64,000 nucleotides of DNA from Anaeromyces robustus (lineage: Eukaryota > Neocallimastigomycota > Neocallimastigomycetes > Neocallimastigales > Neocallimastigaceae), in assembly GCA_002104895.1 (NCBI GenBank), contig MCFG01000007.1, forward strand, positions 304,501 to 368,500, written 5' to 3'. The translations under genes were made by a program, and so were the position numbers. The notes under the pieces were generated by a model. The model was not told the DNA's origin and ran no database searches. It was given only the letters and a program-made list of their open reading frames with translations. Shown here piece after piece: positions 19,438-31,378 of the stretch (positions are counted from its first letter, which is position 1; every line of letters begins with the position of its first letter).

Positions 19438-20682
19438 ATGGTAAATGCCGAAAGTTTAATAATAACAATTCTTTTAAAAAAGGGATTTATAAAAAAAGAA
19501 TTACAGTATTATTATAATATCTCTTGTAAATATCCAAGTAAAAGATATTATTATTACAATATACTAAATATTAAAAAGTTATTAAAATCTAATATGGAAA
19601 TTCAAAAAGTTAATAAAATGTTACTTGAAAATATGTTAACTTTAGATGCCAATTTATATAAAAAAGTTAAAACTAATAAAAACAATAAATTATCTTTAAA
19701 TAAAAAATATAAAATAATAAAAAATAAAGGTAATATAAAAAATACAAATACTATTAAAAAGAATATAATAAAAACTACTAATAATACAACAAATATATTT
19801 GCTAAGAGTTTTTCAATTCCAGTTAAAACTTCTATTAAAACCGAAACAAAAATGGAAGAAAAAAATATAATACCAACTATTATCAAACCAAAACCTCAAA
19901 TACAAGAAACTCAATCACAACTTCATATCCGTACTTTAAGTTCTAATACTATAATACCTGATTTTGATGATAATGAAAAAATATTTCATTATCGTTCAAA
20001 ATCAGTTACTTTTGTTAAAGATAGTTTAGAACAAATACGTTTATTTAACATGTTTGACCCACCAAATAGTATTACAATGACTCCAATTCATTATTCAACT
20101 GGTAAAATTGATTCACATAATCTTTTTGGAATACGTAGACGTAATAAAAATGATGAATTAAAAATTATACCATTTACTACTACTGAATTAAAAGAAAATG
20201 CCCTTTATGACCATCCTGTACGTTCTCATCGTCGTTTCTCCAAATTTAATATGCCATATAATTTAAAAATGGACTTTTCATTTGGTGATCCAATATCTCC
20301 TTCACCATTATCAAAATCAATGACTGTATCATCACCATCTGATACAAAGCCATCTCAAGCTCAATCTCCTATTGCCCAAACTCCTCAAACACCTACTACT
20401 TTGACTACTACTTTACATTCAAATTATAAATTATCAACTAATGATAATGATATGAATACTCCAAAAACGATAGTATCATCAACACCATTACCATCACCAC
20501 CACCATCACCAAAACCATTATCAAAACATTCAAGATCTCCTATACTTTCAAATAATAATTATAAATATACTGCTGAAAATTTAGAAACTATAAATTTTGT
20601 AAAAGAAAAAAGTGTACTTTACAATACTTCCTTACTATCAGTAACACAGAATGAAATGACATCGTTAGCTCAAGTAGTTTGA
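19438..20682 (+). CDS. Unrecognised Ser/Thr/Pro-rich protein, 414 aa, with a likely PP1-docking motif
   Basis: One open frame, ATG at 19438 after an A-rich leader, TGA at 20680-20682; no intron is needed. The N-terminal third is Lys/Asn-rich and basic. Residues 186-209 read RSKSVTFVKDSLEQIRLF followed by a DPP. KSVTF (188-192) fits the RVxF docking consensus for protein phosphatase 1. The following L-E-x-I-R-x-F...D-x-P resembles the extension after RVxF in fungal glycogen-targeting PP1 subunits of the Gac1/Pig type. No CBM21 domain is visible, so it is not a complete glycogen-targeting subunit. The C-terminal third (about 280-375) is disordered, rich in SP/TP sites and proline. A PP1-regulatory role is inference from this motif alone. 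It stands between two gene deserts, and codon use has coding character (varied codons, GC above the surroundings). Confidence 0.8.
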   Translation: MVNAESLIITILLKKGFIKKELQYYYNISCKYPSKRYYYYNILNIKKLLKSNMEIQKVNKMLLENMLTLDANLYKKVKTNKNNKLSLNKKYKIIKNKGNIKNTNTIKKNIIKTTNNTTNIFAKSFSIPVKTSIKTETKMEEKNIIPTIIKPKPQIQETQSQLHIRTLSSNTIIPDFDDNEKIFHYRSKSVTFVKDSLEQIRLFNMFDPPNSITMTPIHYSTGKIDSHNLFGIRRRNKNDELKIIPFTTTELKENALYDHPVRSHRRFSKFNMPYNLKMDFSFGDPISPSPLSKSMTVSSPSDTKPSQAQSPIAQTPQTPTTLTTTLHSNYKLSTNDNDMNTPKTIVSSTPLPSPPPSPKPLSKHSRSPILSNNNYKYTAENLETINFVKEKSVLYNTSLLSVTQNEMTSLAQVV

Positions 20683-22803
20683 TTATAAAATATTAATTTA
20701 AAAATTTTTTCCTCTTTGTTTTATTTAATATAAAAAAAAAAAACATTAAAAGAAAAAATTTTTAAATTAAAAAAAAAAAAAGAAAAAGTAAAATAATAAT
20801 AATAGTAATATTAATATTAATAATATATAAATATTTCTATAGTAAATATTTGTATAAATATATATATATTTTTACTTTCTTTTTTTTTTTAATTTTGGCT
20901 TTGGTAGAAAAATTAAACAAAAGAAGAAAAGGAAGAAGGAAGAATAAAAGAAGTTTAACAGGATAAAAAATAGATAAAAAGATATTAATTTAACACAAAT
21001 ATTATTGTAAATTAATATTTTTTTTTTATATACCATTTATTTTATCATAAATAAAATAAACATATATATACATAAATATATTTATAACATTCTGGGAAAT
21101 TTTTTATCAACAGGAAAATGCATATAAATATAACACATTTAATTATCATCATTATTATTTTATAATCGCATTATCATCACATTTAATATAAAAAAAAATA
21201 ACATATAAATATTATAAAAACATTATCATACCAATAATAATCATTCATCATTATAAATAATACTATTTAAATGACACATAAAACAATAATAATATTATTA
21301 AATATTAAAAAAAAAAAGTTTTAAATAATTTTATTTTTATTAATTATTTATTACTTTTTAAGTTTTGATTTTTAATTTTTAATATTTTTTAATTTTAAAT
21401 TATTAAATAATAATAATTTTTTTTTAAAAGAAAAAAAAAATAATTATTTATTTTAACCTAATTACCTTTTTTTTATTTGTTATTATAATAACAAACAAAA
21501 ATATATTTAAAATTTAATTATATATATAACAAATAGAAATAATACCTTTTTTATAAACCTATATTTATTCTTTTATTATATAATAATAAAAGAAAAAAAA
21601 AAAAAAAAAGAAATAATAATTTGTATTTTAGTATTTTAGTAATCTACATCATTAATCTATTATAAATAATAAAATTCTCTATTAATTATTATAAAAAAAA
21701 AAGTATATAAGTTATATATAGTAAATGAGTAAATATAATAATTATTAGTATATATATAAATTTTGAATGAAATAATAATTAATAATTAATAATTAATAAT
21801 TAATAATTATAATAGTTTATGTAGTTTATTTTATATAATTTTTAAATTTTAATTTTTAAAATTATATATTGAAATAATTAATATGATTTATTATAAAATT
21901 TGTTTATATTAAAATATATACACATTATAAATATATATAAATATAATATTTTAATATATTTTAATTTTTACAATTTATAAGTCAAATTATTATTTTTTTT
22001 TAAAAAAAAAAGGCAATATAGAGGATAAAAAAAATAATATATATAAATATATAAATAATATATATATAAAAGTTTTAATAATAATAATATTAAACATAAA
22101 TTTGTAGATAACAAAAATCAAAACATTAACAGCAAAAACAACAAAAAAAAAAAAAAAAAAAAAAACATAAACAAAAAGAAAAAAGGAACAAAGTATAAAA
22201 AAAAAAAAAAAAAAAAAAAAGACAAGAAGTTCAAAGAAATAATAAATGATAATAATAATTTAACCATTTGATATTTTCTTTTCCATTTCTATATAGAATC
22301 TCTTTTTTTTTTTTTTTTTTGTTTCTTTTTTGCCTTGCCATTATATTTATTTTTATTTTTTTTATAAAAAAAAAAAAAACTAATTTAATCTCAGATATTA
22401 AATAATTCATAAATTAATAATTAATTATAAAAAATAATTATAATTTATAGAGTATAATAATTAATTATTAATTATTCCATATAATAAAATAATTATTACC
22501 AAAAATACTAAGTAAAAATTATAAAAAAAATAATGAGAATAGTAAAACAAAACAAAAAAACAAAAAACAAAAAACAAAAAAAAAAAAAAAACAAAAAAGA
22601 AAAAAAGAAAAAAAAAAAAAAAAGAAAGAAAACACAAAAATATAATATTTAATGAGTAATAATAAACAAAATGAAAATAACCACAAGATAATAAATAAAA
22701 TGTAAATCAAATAAAACCAAAATTGAAAGAAAAAAATATAATCAAATAAATATTTAATCTTTATAAATATAATAATTAATATAAAAGTTAATTATTATAT
22801 TTA

Positions 22804-22852
22804 TATTTTTCTTCAAATTTATATTAATTAAATATAAATTTGAAGAAAAATA
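22804..22852. repeat. Inverted repeat, 22-bp perfect arms, 5-base loop
   Basis: Arm 22804-22825 (contains TTTTTCTTCAAATTTATATT) pairs exactly with 22831-22852 around the loop AATTA (22826-22830). The sequence is specific rather than repetitive and would form a strong hairpin. Confidence 0.95.
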
Positions 22853-24422
22853 ATACAACTAATTAATTAAATGAATGGAAAAAAAAATAAAAATAAATAA
22901 ATAAATTAATACTAAATAAATAATTAAATAATTAAATAATTAAATATTTAATTGCTTACTTTATTGTTTTTATTATTTTTATCATTTTATTATTTTATAT
23001 ATATATTTTATTTTTATTTAAATTACAATAATTAAATTTTTTATTTTTTAATATGTTTTTAATTATTGTAAAAAAAATTTTTTTTTGTTAAAAAAAATTT
23101 TTTTTTTTTGCTATTTAATTCTAGAATTTAATATAATTTGTATTATTTTATTTTTTTTTATTTTTTCCTTTATTTATTAAAATAACCTAATCTTTGACTG
23201 ATTTATTGATTTACTTTTTTTATTAATTTATTGATTTATTTATTTAATAATATATTATATATATTAATTAATATATATAATTTATTTATATAATATTTAT
23301 TATATTCTATTAAATACTTTAAAAAAAAAAAAAACTTTTTTTCTTTTTTTTTTTATTATTTAGATTAATTTAAATCTTATATTTATTTTTTATTTTTAAT
23401 TTTATTTAAAAAAAAAAAATAATAAATTTATTTATAATTGTTTCTATTATAAAAAATTAAGGAATTTTTTACTTTAATGAAAAAAATGTTACATTAACAA
23501 AAAAAATAATATAATTTTTAATATTTTCTAATTATTATGTTTAGTATTTTTGTTGAAAATTTTTTATTTTCTATATTCTAGACATTCCTTATAATAATAA
23601 GCAACAAAAATTTTTAAATTTATAAAAGAAATTAGGAGAATATTAAAAATCACTCATGCTTTTTCATATATATATATTTAAATAATAAATAACATTAATT
23701 TATTAAATTTAAAGTAAAAAAAAAAAAATTAATTAATTTAATAGTTAATTGATCCTTTTTTTATTAATCTTTTAAAAAAAATATATAAAATAAGATTTTA
23801 ATAATATTCATACACGTGATATGTTTTCATATATTTTAATATATACACGTGATAAATGCCAATATATCAATATAAATTTTAAATAGATAAATATAATCAT
23901 ATATATAACTACATATATTAAATATTGTTTAAATAAAAATATATTAATTTTATCTTATTTTTTATTTTTCTCTTTTTCTTTTTTTTTTTAATTATTTTTT
24001 ATTTTTATAATTTTTGTATTCATTTTTTTTTAAAAAAAAAGAAAAACAATATATATTCACCAAATTATTATCTTATTAAATATTAATATTATAATATATT
24101 ATAAGAACAATATATAAATCAGAATGACATAATTTTCCTTTTTTGTTTGTCATAAATAGAAACGATTAGCATTAAAGTCTTTAATAAAATAATAATTAAT
24201 TGTTTCACTTTTAAAATATTCTTTAATATTTTTAATTATTATTAATAATTAAAAAAGGAAATTAAATAACGGAGAAAAAAAAGAAATAGATATATAGAAA
24301 CAACTAAAAATTTAAAATTATAATTACAAATTATATTTACTTTTTAAATTGATAATTTAATAAGGCGTTTAATGGATTATAAATATTATGAATATGATGG
24401 ATTAATATATATAAATAATTTT

Positions 24423-24465
24423 TTTTTATTAGTTATTAATTATTATAATTAATAACTAATAAAAA
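24423..24465. repeat. Inverted repeat, 19-bp perfect arms, 5-base loop
   Basis: TTTTTATTAGTTATTAATT (24423-24441) pairs exactly with 24447-24465; the loop is ATTAT. A further partial copy of ACTAATAAAA follows at 24465-24497. Confidence 0.9.
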
Positions 24466-24501
24466 CTAATAAAAAATTATCATTAATAACTAATAAAATT
24501 G

Positions 24502-24556
24502 TTTAGAATAACATTAATTATTAATTATTAATTATTTATTATTAATTAATGATATT
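24502..24556. repeat. Imperfect inverted repeat with about 17-bp arms
   Basis: TAGAATAACATTAATTA on the left and TAATTAATGATATTCTA on the right are complementary except for one base. The interior is ATTA/TTAAT repeat. It lies about 40 bases from the preceding hairpin. Confidence 0.7.
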
Positions 24557-24799
24557 CTAAATAATCTTGAAACTCAAAAATAATCATATTATACCATTTA
24601 GTATTTCCCTTTTAATCTAGCATTAATAAATTAAATAAATTAATATAATAACCATCATTATTATATAATTATTAAATTATAAATATTAATATCAAAGATA
24701 TTATTATTATTATTATTTAATAAAAAGAAAATGTAAATATATTAAGAATATATATATAAATATTAAAATGTTTTTTTTTTAAACTTTAACTAAAAACAA

Positions 24800-24802
24800 A
24801 AT

Positions 24803-24892
<90 letters not shown>
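24800..24892. repeat. (TTTA)n microsatellite
   Basis: About 23 uninterrupted TTTA units. Confidence 0.95.
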
Positions 24893-24894
<2 letters not shown>

Positions 24895-26136
24895 AAAATT
24901 TATTCATTTATATAATTTCTTAATTATTTAAATTTAAAATTAATAATACTAAAATTAATAGTTATAATACTAAAAATTCATGTTGTACAAATATTAATCA
25001 TATTATTATGTTGAACAAAAATTTAAACTTCTCTTGTTTATTTGATTATTAATTATAATAATTATGATTCTTATATGATTTATATTATTAATATTTTAAT
25101 CTAAATTTAATTTAATTATTAATCAAAAATTTTCATTTTTAAATAATTTATCTTTTCATAAAGATAAAATAATTTAATATACCATAAATATTATTATTTT
25201 TTTTTAGTATATATTATTAAAATAATTTAAAATAAATATTAATTAATAATATTAAATAAAAATACTTAATGAAAAGATTTAGTAATTGAAAATTTTTATA
25301 TATTTAATAAATTTAGTGTTCATGATTTTTTATACTTTATATAGTTAAAAATAATAAAAAATGTTTTATTTTGTATTTTTTTTTTTAATAAATAATAGCA
25401 TAATAATAGATAAATATTTTCAAAATTTCATTTTAAATTTGCATAAAAATTATTTGAATTTAAATTTTTAATTTTATTGTATTTTTTTAATTGTTAAAAT
25501 AATAATAAGATCAAATGATAATAATGAATATGTCTAATTATATGTATAAATTTTAAAATTTTAATATATGAATACAGATGACTATTATTATATTTAAAAG
25601 CAATTCACATTATATATTATATATTACATTAATATAAGAAAATTGTTTATATAAAATTAATCATATTATTAAAAGTGACCAGAGCATACAACCGCACATC
25701 AAAATGAAGAAAATGTGTTTAATCATATGTAATAAAATTAAAATAAATAAATAAATAATATATTTATATTATATTATTATATATTTTTACATTATATTAT
25801 CCATGATACATTATACATTATACATTATACATAATACATAATACATTATATATTATATATTAAATATTATACACATATTCATATAGTATAATATATACTT
25901 TATGATAATAGTTTATCATAATAAAATATTTAAAATACATTTCTTTTATTTTTATGTAAAAATAATTATATTATATTAAGAAATTTTCATTTTCAAGAGA
26001 TAAAATGATAAAATAAAAAAAATATTATGTTTTCTATAACTGGGATAATTCAAGAATAAAAGTTATTTTAAATATGATTTTATAATCAACATATAAAAAT
26101 TATATATATATATATATACATTTTCATTTTTTAAAA

Positions 26137-26174
26137 AAAAAAATATAAAATTTTTAAAAATTTTATATTTTTTT
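26137..26174. repeat. 38-bp perfect AT-only palindrome
   Basis: Centre between 26155 and 26156, 19-bp arms made only of A and T with long A/T runs. The palindrome is exact, but low complexity weakens its significance. Confidence 0.7.
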
Positions 26175-29100
26175 ATCTTCTGTTGTACTATGTTACTATG
26201 TTACATATACAATTATAATTCCATAAATGTTTTAAATGGTCTACAAAATTTTAAAATAAAATACAAGAGAAAAAGGGAATCGGAATATAATATTATATAT
26301 ATTACATGAATTAATTTCTTATTTTTTGTTTGTTTATAATTCTTTTGTTCTTTTGTCTTTTTTACATGCATATAAAATATTAAATATATTTTTAAATATA
26401 CAATTATAAATGGTATAATATAAATATAATATTAATTCCACAAATTATATAACTTTTATATAACGGAAAAACAAATATAAAAAATTTTATATTATTATTT
26501 GGTACAAAAAGTTTATCCTAGATATTTTAAAACAAAATACAAAAAGTATATATTAATGTTTTATGCATAATGTCTAACTTTTAAAAAATGTTCTTAATCA
26601 GAAAAGTACATTGCCATAATACTTATTAAATTAAAGATTAATATGATATATTATTATTTCATATAATTTTCATTAGTGCCCAAATCTTATAAAAATGTTT
26701 GACTTTTCAAAAATAGATAATAATACTAAAAAATAGATAATACAAAAAATTGGTACAAAATTATTATAAAAAATGTATCAATACTAATAATATTAATAAT
26801 TAAATAAATAAAAGCAACAAAATTGAAAAATTTTGAACAAAACAATTAATAAACTTTATTTACTAATATTTTTTAAATTTTTATATTAATTTTATAATCT
26901 CTTGATTCTTTTTTTTTTTTTTTTGTTTTTTTTTTTTTTTTTAAATTTCAATATTATATAATATTATATATTATCTTTTAATTATTATGAATATTATGAT
27001 ATATTTTTAAGGATGGAAAAAAAAAAAAACAATTAACATAATTAACAAAATTTTAATAAAATGATATTCTACCTTAATAAAATTACAAATATATAAGCAT
27101 ATGATATATTTATATCATATTAAATATATTTAACAAATATTTAATAAAAAAAGTGTTTGTCATTCTCTATACTATAAAATATAAATTAAATATGTAAAAT
27201 AATATACCATAATTAGTAAAGTGTATATTATGTTTTATTTTTTTAATAATTATTTCGAAATAACTAATATTAATATTAAAAATATAATTACAAAAAAATA
27301 TATATATATTTATCTACTATTATGTTATCAATATTAAATAATATTTTCATTTTATATACTTGCATATAAATGTGGATAATTTTTTTTTACTATATCTTTT
27401 TTTTTTATTTTAATTACTTTTATGACAACTATGTATTATTAATATATTTAATATAATAATATAAATTTTCTAACATTATTATTGTCATAATTACTATAAA
27501 TAGAATATATAATTTTTTTAATTTAAATTATAATTTTTTACATAATTATATTTGTATTAAATATATTAGTGACAGGTAATATATATAATGTAAATATAAT
27601 TTTACATTAAAAAAAAATGTAATATTTATATATTTAACTATAGTAGTAAAGATGATAATGAATAATATATAATATTATCATTAATAATAATAATCATAAA
27701 TTAAAGTTAATGGATAAAACTTCAAAAAAAAATATTATTAAATATTAAAAATATTGATCTTACTAAAAATTATCATTATTTTATTTTCTTTTCTTAACGG
27801 TTTAAAAAATGTATATTAATATTATTATATATATATTTATAAAACATCCATGTATTAAATATAAAAGTGTATTGTATATATAACGCTTATATATAATGTT
27901 ATTTATGTTAATATATTATGTATGTATAATATTATACCTATATATATTATTATTAAAAATTTTATTTAAAAACATTCTTTATCATGAAAATGTGATTTGT
28001 TTTAAAGATATTACTGAAATTGTACCTTTATATATTTAATTAATTATCCTTAATTACAATATATTCTAATTGTCTTACTAAGTTATCCCAGAATTTCGTA
28101 GGAGAAAATTAATTTATTTCTTCCTTCTTCAAAAATTGGGCTATTACACTATATATATTAAAGAAATATATTTTTTTTTTTTTTTTTATTTATTCATTTA
28201 AAAGTTTTATTTCACCTTTAAATTCTTATATATATTTATTATTTAATCATTATTTACTAATTACTTTAAGAGATAATGACGTAATAATAACAGAATAAAC
28301 CATTTATATCAAAAAAATAAATAATTAATTATATTCAGGATATCAATAGTAGAAAAAATATTATTATTCATTTATTGTTATTTCCAAACGAAGTAAAGAG
28401 AATAAATATAATTCTAATCCTTTCAATATAAAAGAATATATTTAGATTAAAATATATTTTATCAAAAGAAAAATATTTATATTACTATTAAAGTTATATT
28501 ATTGTTATTATTAATAATTTTTTTATCGAACAAAAGGAAAAAGCTCTTTTTTTAAATATTCTAAAGTATAGATAGAACATACACATTAATAAAATAATAA
28601 ATAAATAAATAAATAAATAACAAATAAAGAATTATATAATACTGTTACATATTTAAAATAATGTTTTAATAAATGTAAATTTTACAAATTATCTATATAA
28701 ATTATTGTTAATAATAAAATAATGTAAATAGTAAATAATGTAAAAAGTGTTTGAAAACTATTTTTGATGTGTCCATATAAAAATATACAAATTGTAACCA
28801 TAATAATTCAACGTAAAATTAAAATGGAAATCACCAATAAAAGAATTTTTGATATTAAAAAAAAAAAAAAAAAAAAAAACGATATTACTGAATTATATTA
28901 TTTTTTTTGAAAGAACTTGGAAGGATTTGATTTTAATAAAAATTTATATGAAAAGGTATTGAGTACTAATAACATAGAAGCTCTTATAATTATATTTGAA
29001 AAATGATACTTTTAAGAAAAATGAAATATGATTAAAATATACAAATCATTTGAAAATAATACTTATCAAAATATTAATGAAATTTACTTACATTTATATG

Positions 29101-29361
29101 AACGAAATTTTCTTGATAAAAATATTTTAAAAAAATTAATTATTAATAGATTTAAAATTAATGACAAAGCTATAATAAAATTTAATAAAGATGAAAAAAT
29201 GGATTTTGTGAATGTACAAGATGAATGTGGAGCATCCTCATTAATTAAAGAATGTATTAAACCAAATGAAAAAAAAATATTGTAAATAGATCATGGGGCA
29301 AATGTTAATATAATAGATAATGAAGGTAATATACCATTAATTATGACATGTATAAGTAAAT

Positions 29362-29531
29362 AATCAATGTAATATTCTATTAAATATAGCAAAAAAAATA
29401 TAGAATTGAAAATCTTATAAAATATATAATAAACCATGGAGCAAATAATCAAGGTAATATTCTATTAAATATAGCAAAAAAAATATAGAATTGAAAATCT
29501 TACAAAATATATAATAAACCATGGAGCACAT
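29362..29531. repeat. 85-bp tandem duplication, two copies
   Basis: Copies 29362-29446 and 29447-29531 differ at only a few bases (for example T/G at 29369/29454 and T/C at 29417/29502). Near identity implies a recent event inside the dead ankyrin gene. Confidence 0.9.
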
Positions 29532-29534
29532 TTA

Positions 29535-29783
<249 letters not shown>

Positions 29784-29960
29784 GAATTACAGGTTTTATT
29801 AAAAGTAATCATAGTAAATGATTAATATAAATAAATATATAAAATTAAATAGTTTTGTAGATTTATTAAAATTAGATAAACACAGTTCTTAGAATATTCT
29901 AATGGACTATATTTACTATTATTGAGATGTAGTTAATGTATTTTTACAATAATTTTTATT

Positions 29961-31051
29961 TAATTTTATCAAGTATTGATTTAAAACTTTAAAATTTTCA
30001 TTATTACAAGAGTTCATCTACTTATAATTAAAAAAAAAACTTAAAAATTTTATTATAGTTGAGTGCCTCTATATTAAAATAATAAATAAATAATAAATAT
30101 ATAATAAATAAATAAAAAAATAATTATGTTCCACAAAATTTAATTATACTTTTTTTTAAAATTGTTTATTATAAAATAAAGTTATATTATTAATTAACAC
30201 TCAATATTTATATTCCTTAGAAAATCATTATAATTATTAATTTTTTGAAAATATTATTATTCATATGTTTTTTTTTTATAAAATTATAATGATTAATAAA
30301 CACAGAAATATATTTAACATATATAATGGAAAAAAACTAAATATTTTTTCTTGGTATACCATTAATTATATAAATATTGCTAATTGATATTTCAATGAAT
30401 TATTTTTTTTTTGTAAAAGAAAAGATTCATCAATTTATGTTCTTTGAAAAATATGAAAGATATGAAAGATCAATTTTTGATATTATAAATTTTTAGTTTT
30501 TAATATTAAATATAAATATATGTATTTAATTATTTATTTCCTATTTTAATATTTGATTTATAAAATTAAAACTATATATAATATCAAAATAAAGTGTAAA
30601 AGAAAACAAATATTCTCTAAAAAAAAAAAAAAAAAAAGAATTCTAAATTATTTATTGTATTCATATAAAAATATTAAAAAAAAAAAAAAAAAAAAGAAAG
30701 AAAAAATAAAAAATATAAAAAATATAAAATGAAATTCATATATAATAAAATAAAACTAAATAAAATTTTTATAAATATAAATATACAAAAAAAAATGAAT
30801 CCTGGATACATCTTCCATCTTATATCAATATATCAATAATATACGATTTAAAAAAAAAAAAAAAACCATATTGAAATTTTAATCCTTTTTAACTATGAAA
30901 TTGAAATAAAAAAAAAAAAAGAAAGAAGGAAAAATTTTATACTTTTTGTTATTTTTTTTTTTTTTTTTTTAATTTTTTTTTTTTTTTTATTTTATATATA
31001 TATGTTGTTATTTATTAGTTTTTAATTATTATAATTATTTCTTTTTTCTTT

Positions 31052-31088
<37 letters not shown>

Positions 31089-31378
31089 TTGTATTTTTTA
31101 TTCTTAGTTTATTTTTATTTAATTTTAAATTTAAATTTATTTTTATTTTTATTTTGTATAGGCTTTTTTTATTTTTATAGGCTTTTTTATTTTATTATTG
31201 TTTATTTTAGCAATTATTATATTAACAATGATTTTTTTTTTTTTTCGTTTATTTTAATTTTTTTTATGACTTTATATTATTATAATTTTATAATTTTATT
31301 AGGATGAATTGTATTATTATTAATTTAATTAATTAATAAATAAAAAAAAATATATAATTTTTTCTTTCTTCATTAAGT
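29961..31378. other. Intergenic, AT-rich, no gene seen
   Basis: Between the dead ankyrin gene and the 3' end of SEC13. Homopolymer runs occur at 30621-30637, 30675-30695, 30947-30970 and 31059-31081. The frame 31089-31307 (plus) is Phe/Tyr/Leu low complexity and is not accepted as a gene. Confidence 0.6.

Larger units (their letters stand above)
20683..28823. other. Gene desert, AT-rich
   Basis: About 8.1 kb without a supportable gene. It contains long poly-A/T runs (22141-22165, 22199-22220, 22303-22320, 26909-26942), a (TTTA)n tract (24800-24892), TACATTA-type repeats near 25808-25850, and inverted repeats at 22804-22852, 24423-24465, 24502-24556 and 26137-26174. Open frames such as one at 22519-22710 on the minus strand are low-complexity. 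Confidence 0.6.

Noticed and set aside
22519-22710. 63-codon Phe-rich open frame on the minus strand
   Set aside because: It translates an A-rich tract and has no codon variety.
26137-26174. 38-bp perfect AT palindrome as a functional hairpin
   Set aside because: It consists of A/T runs only, so chance formation in this background is plausible. It is listed only as a repeat.
31089-31307. 72-codon Phe/Tyr/Leu open frame on the plus strand
   Set aside because: Low-complexity T-rich DNA with no domain, and next to the 3' end of SEC13.
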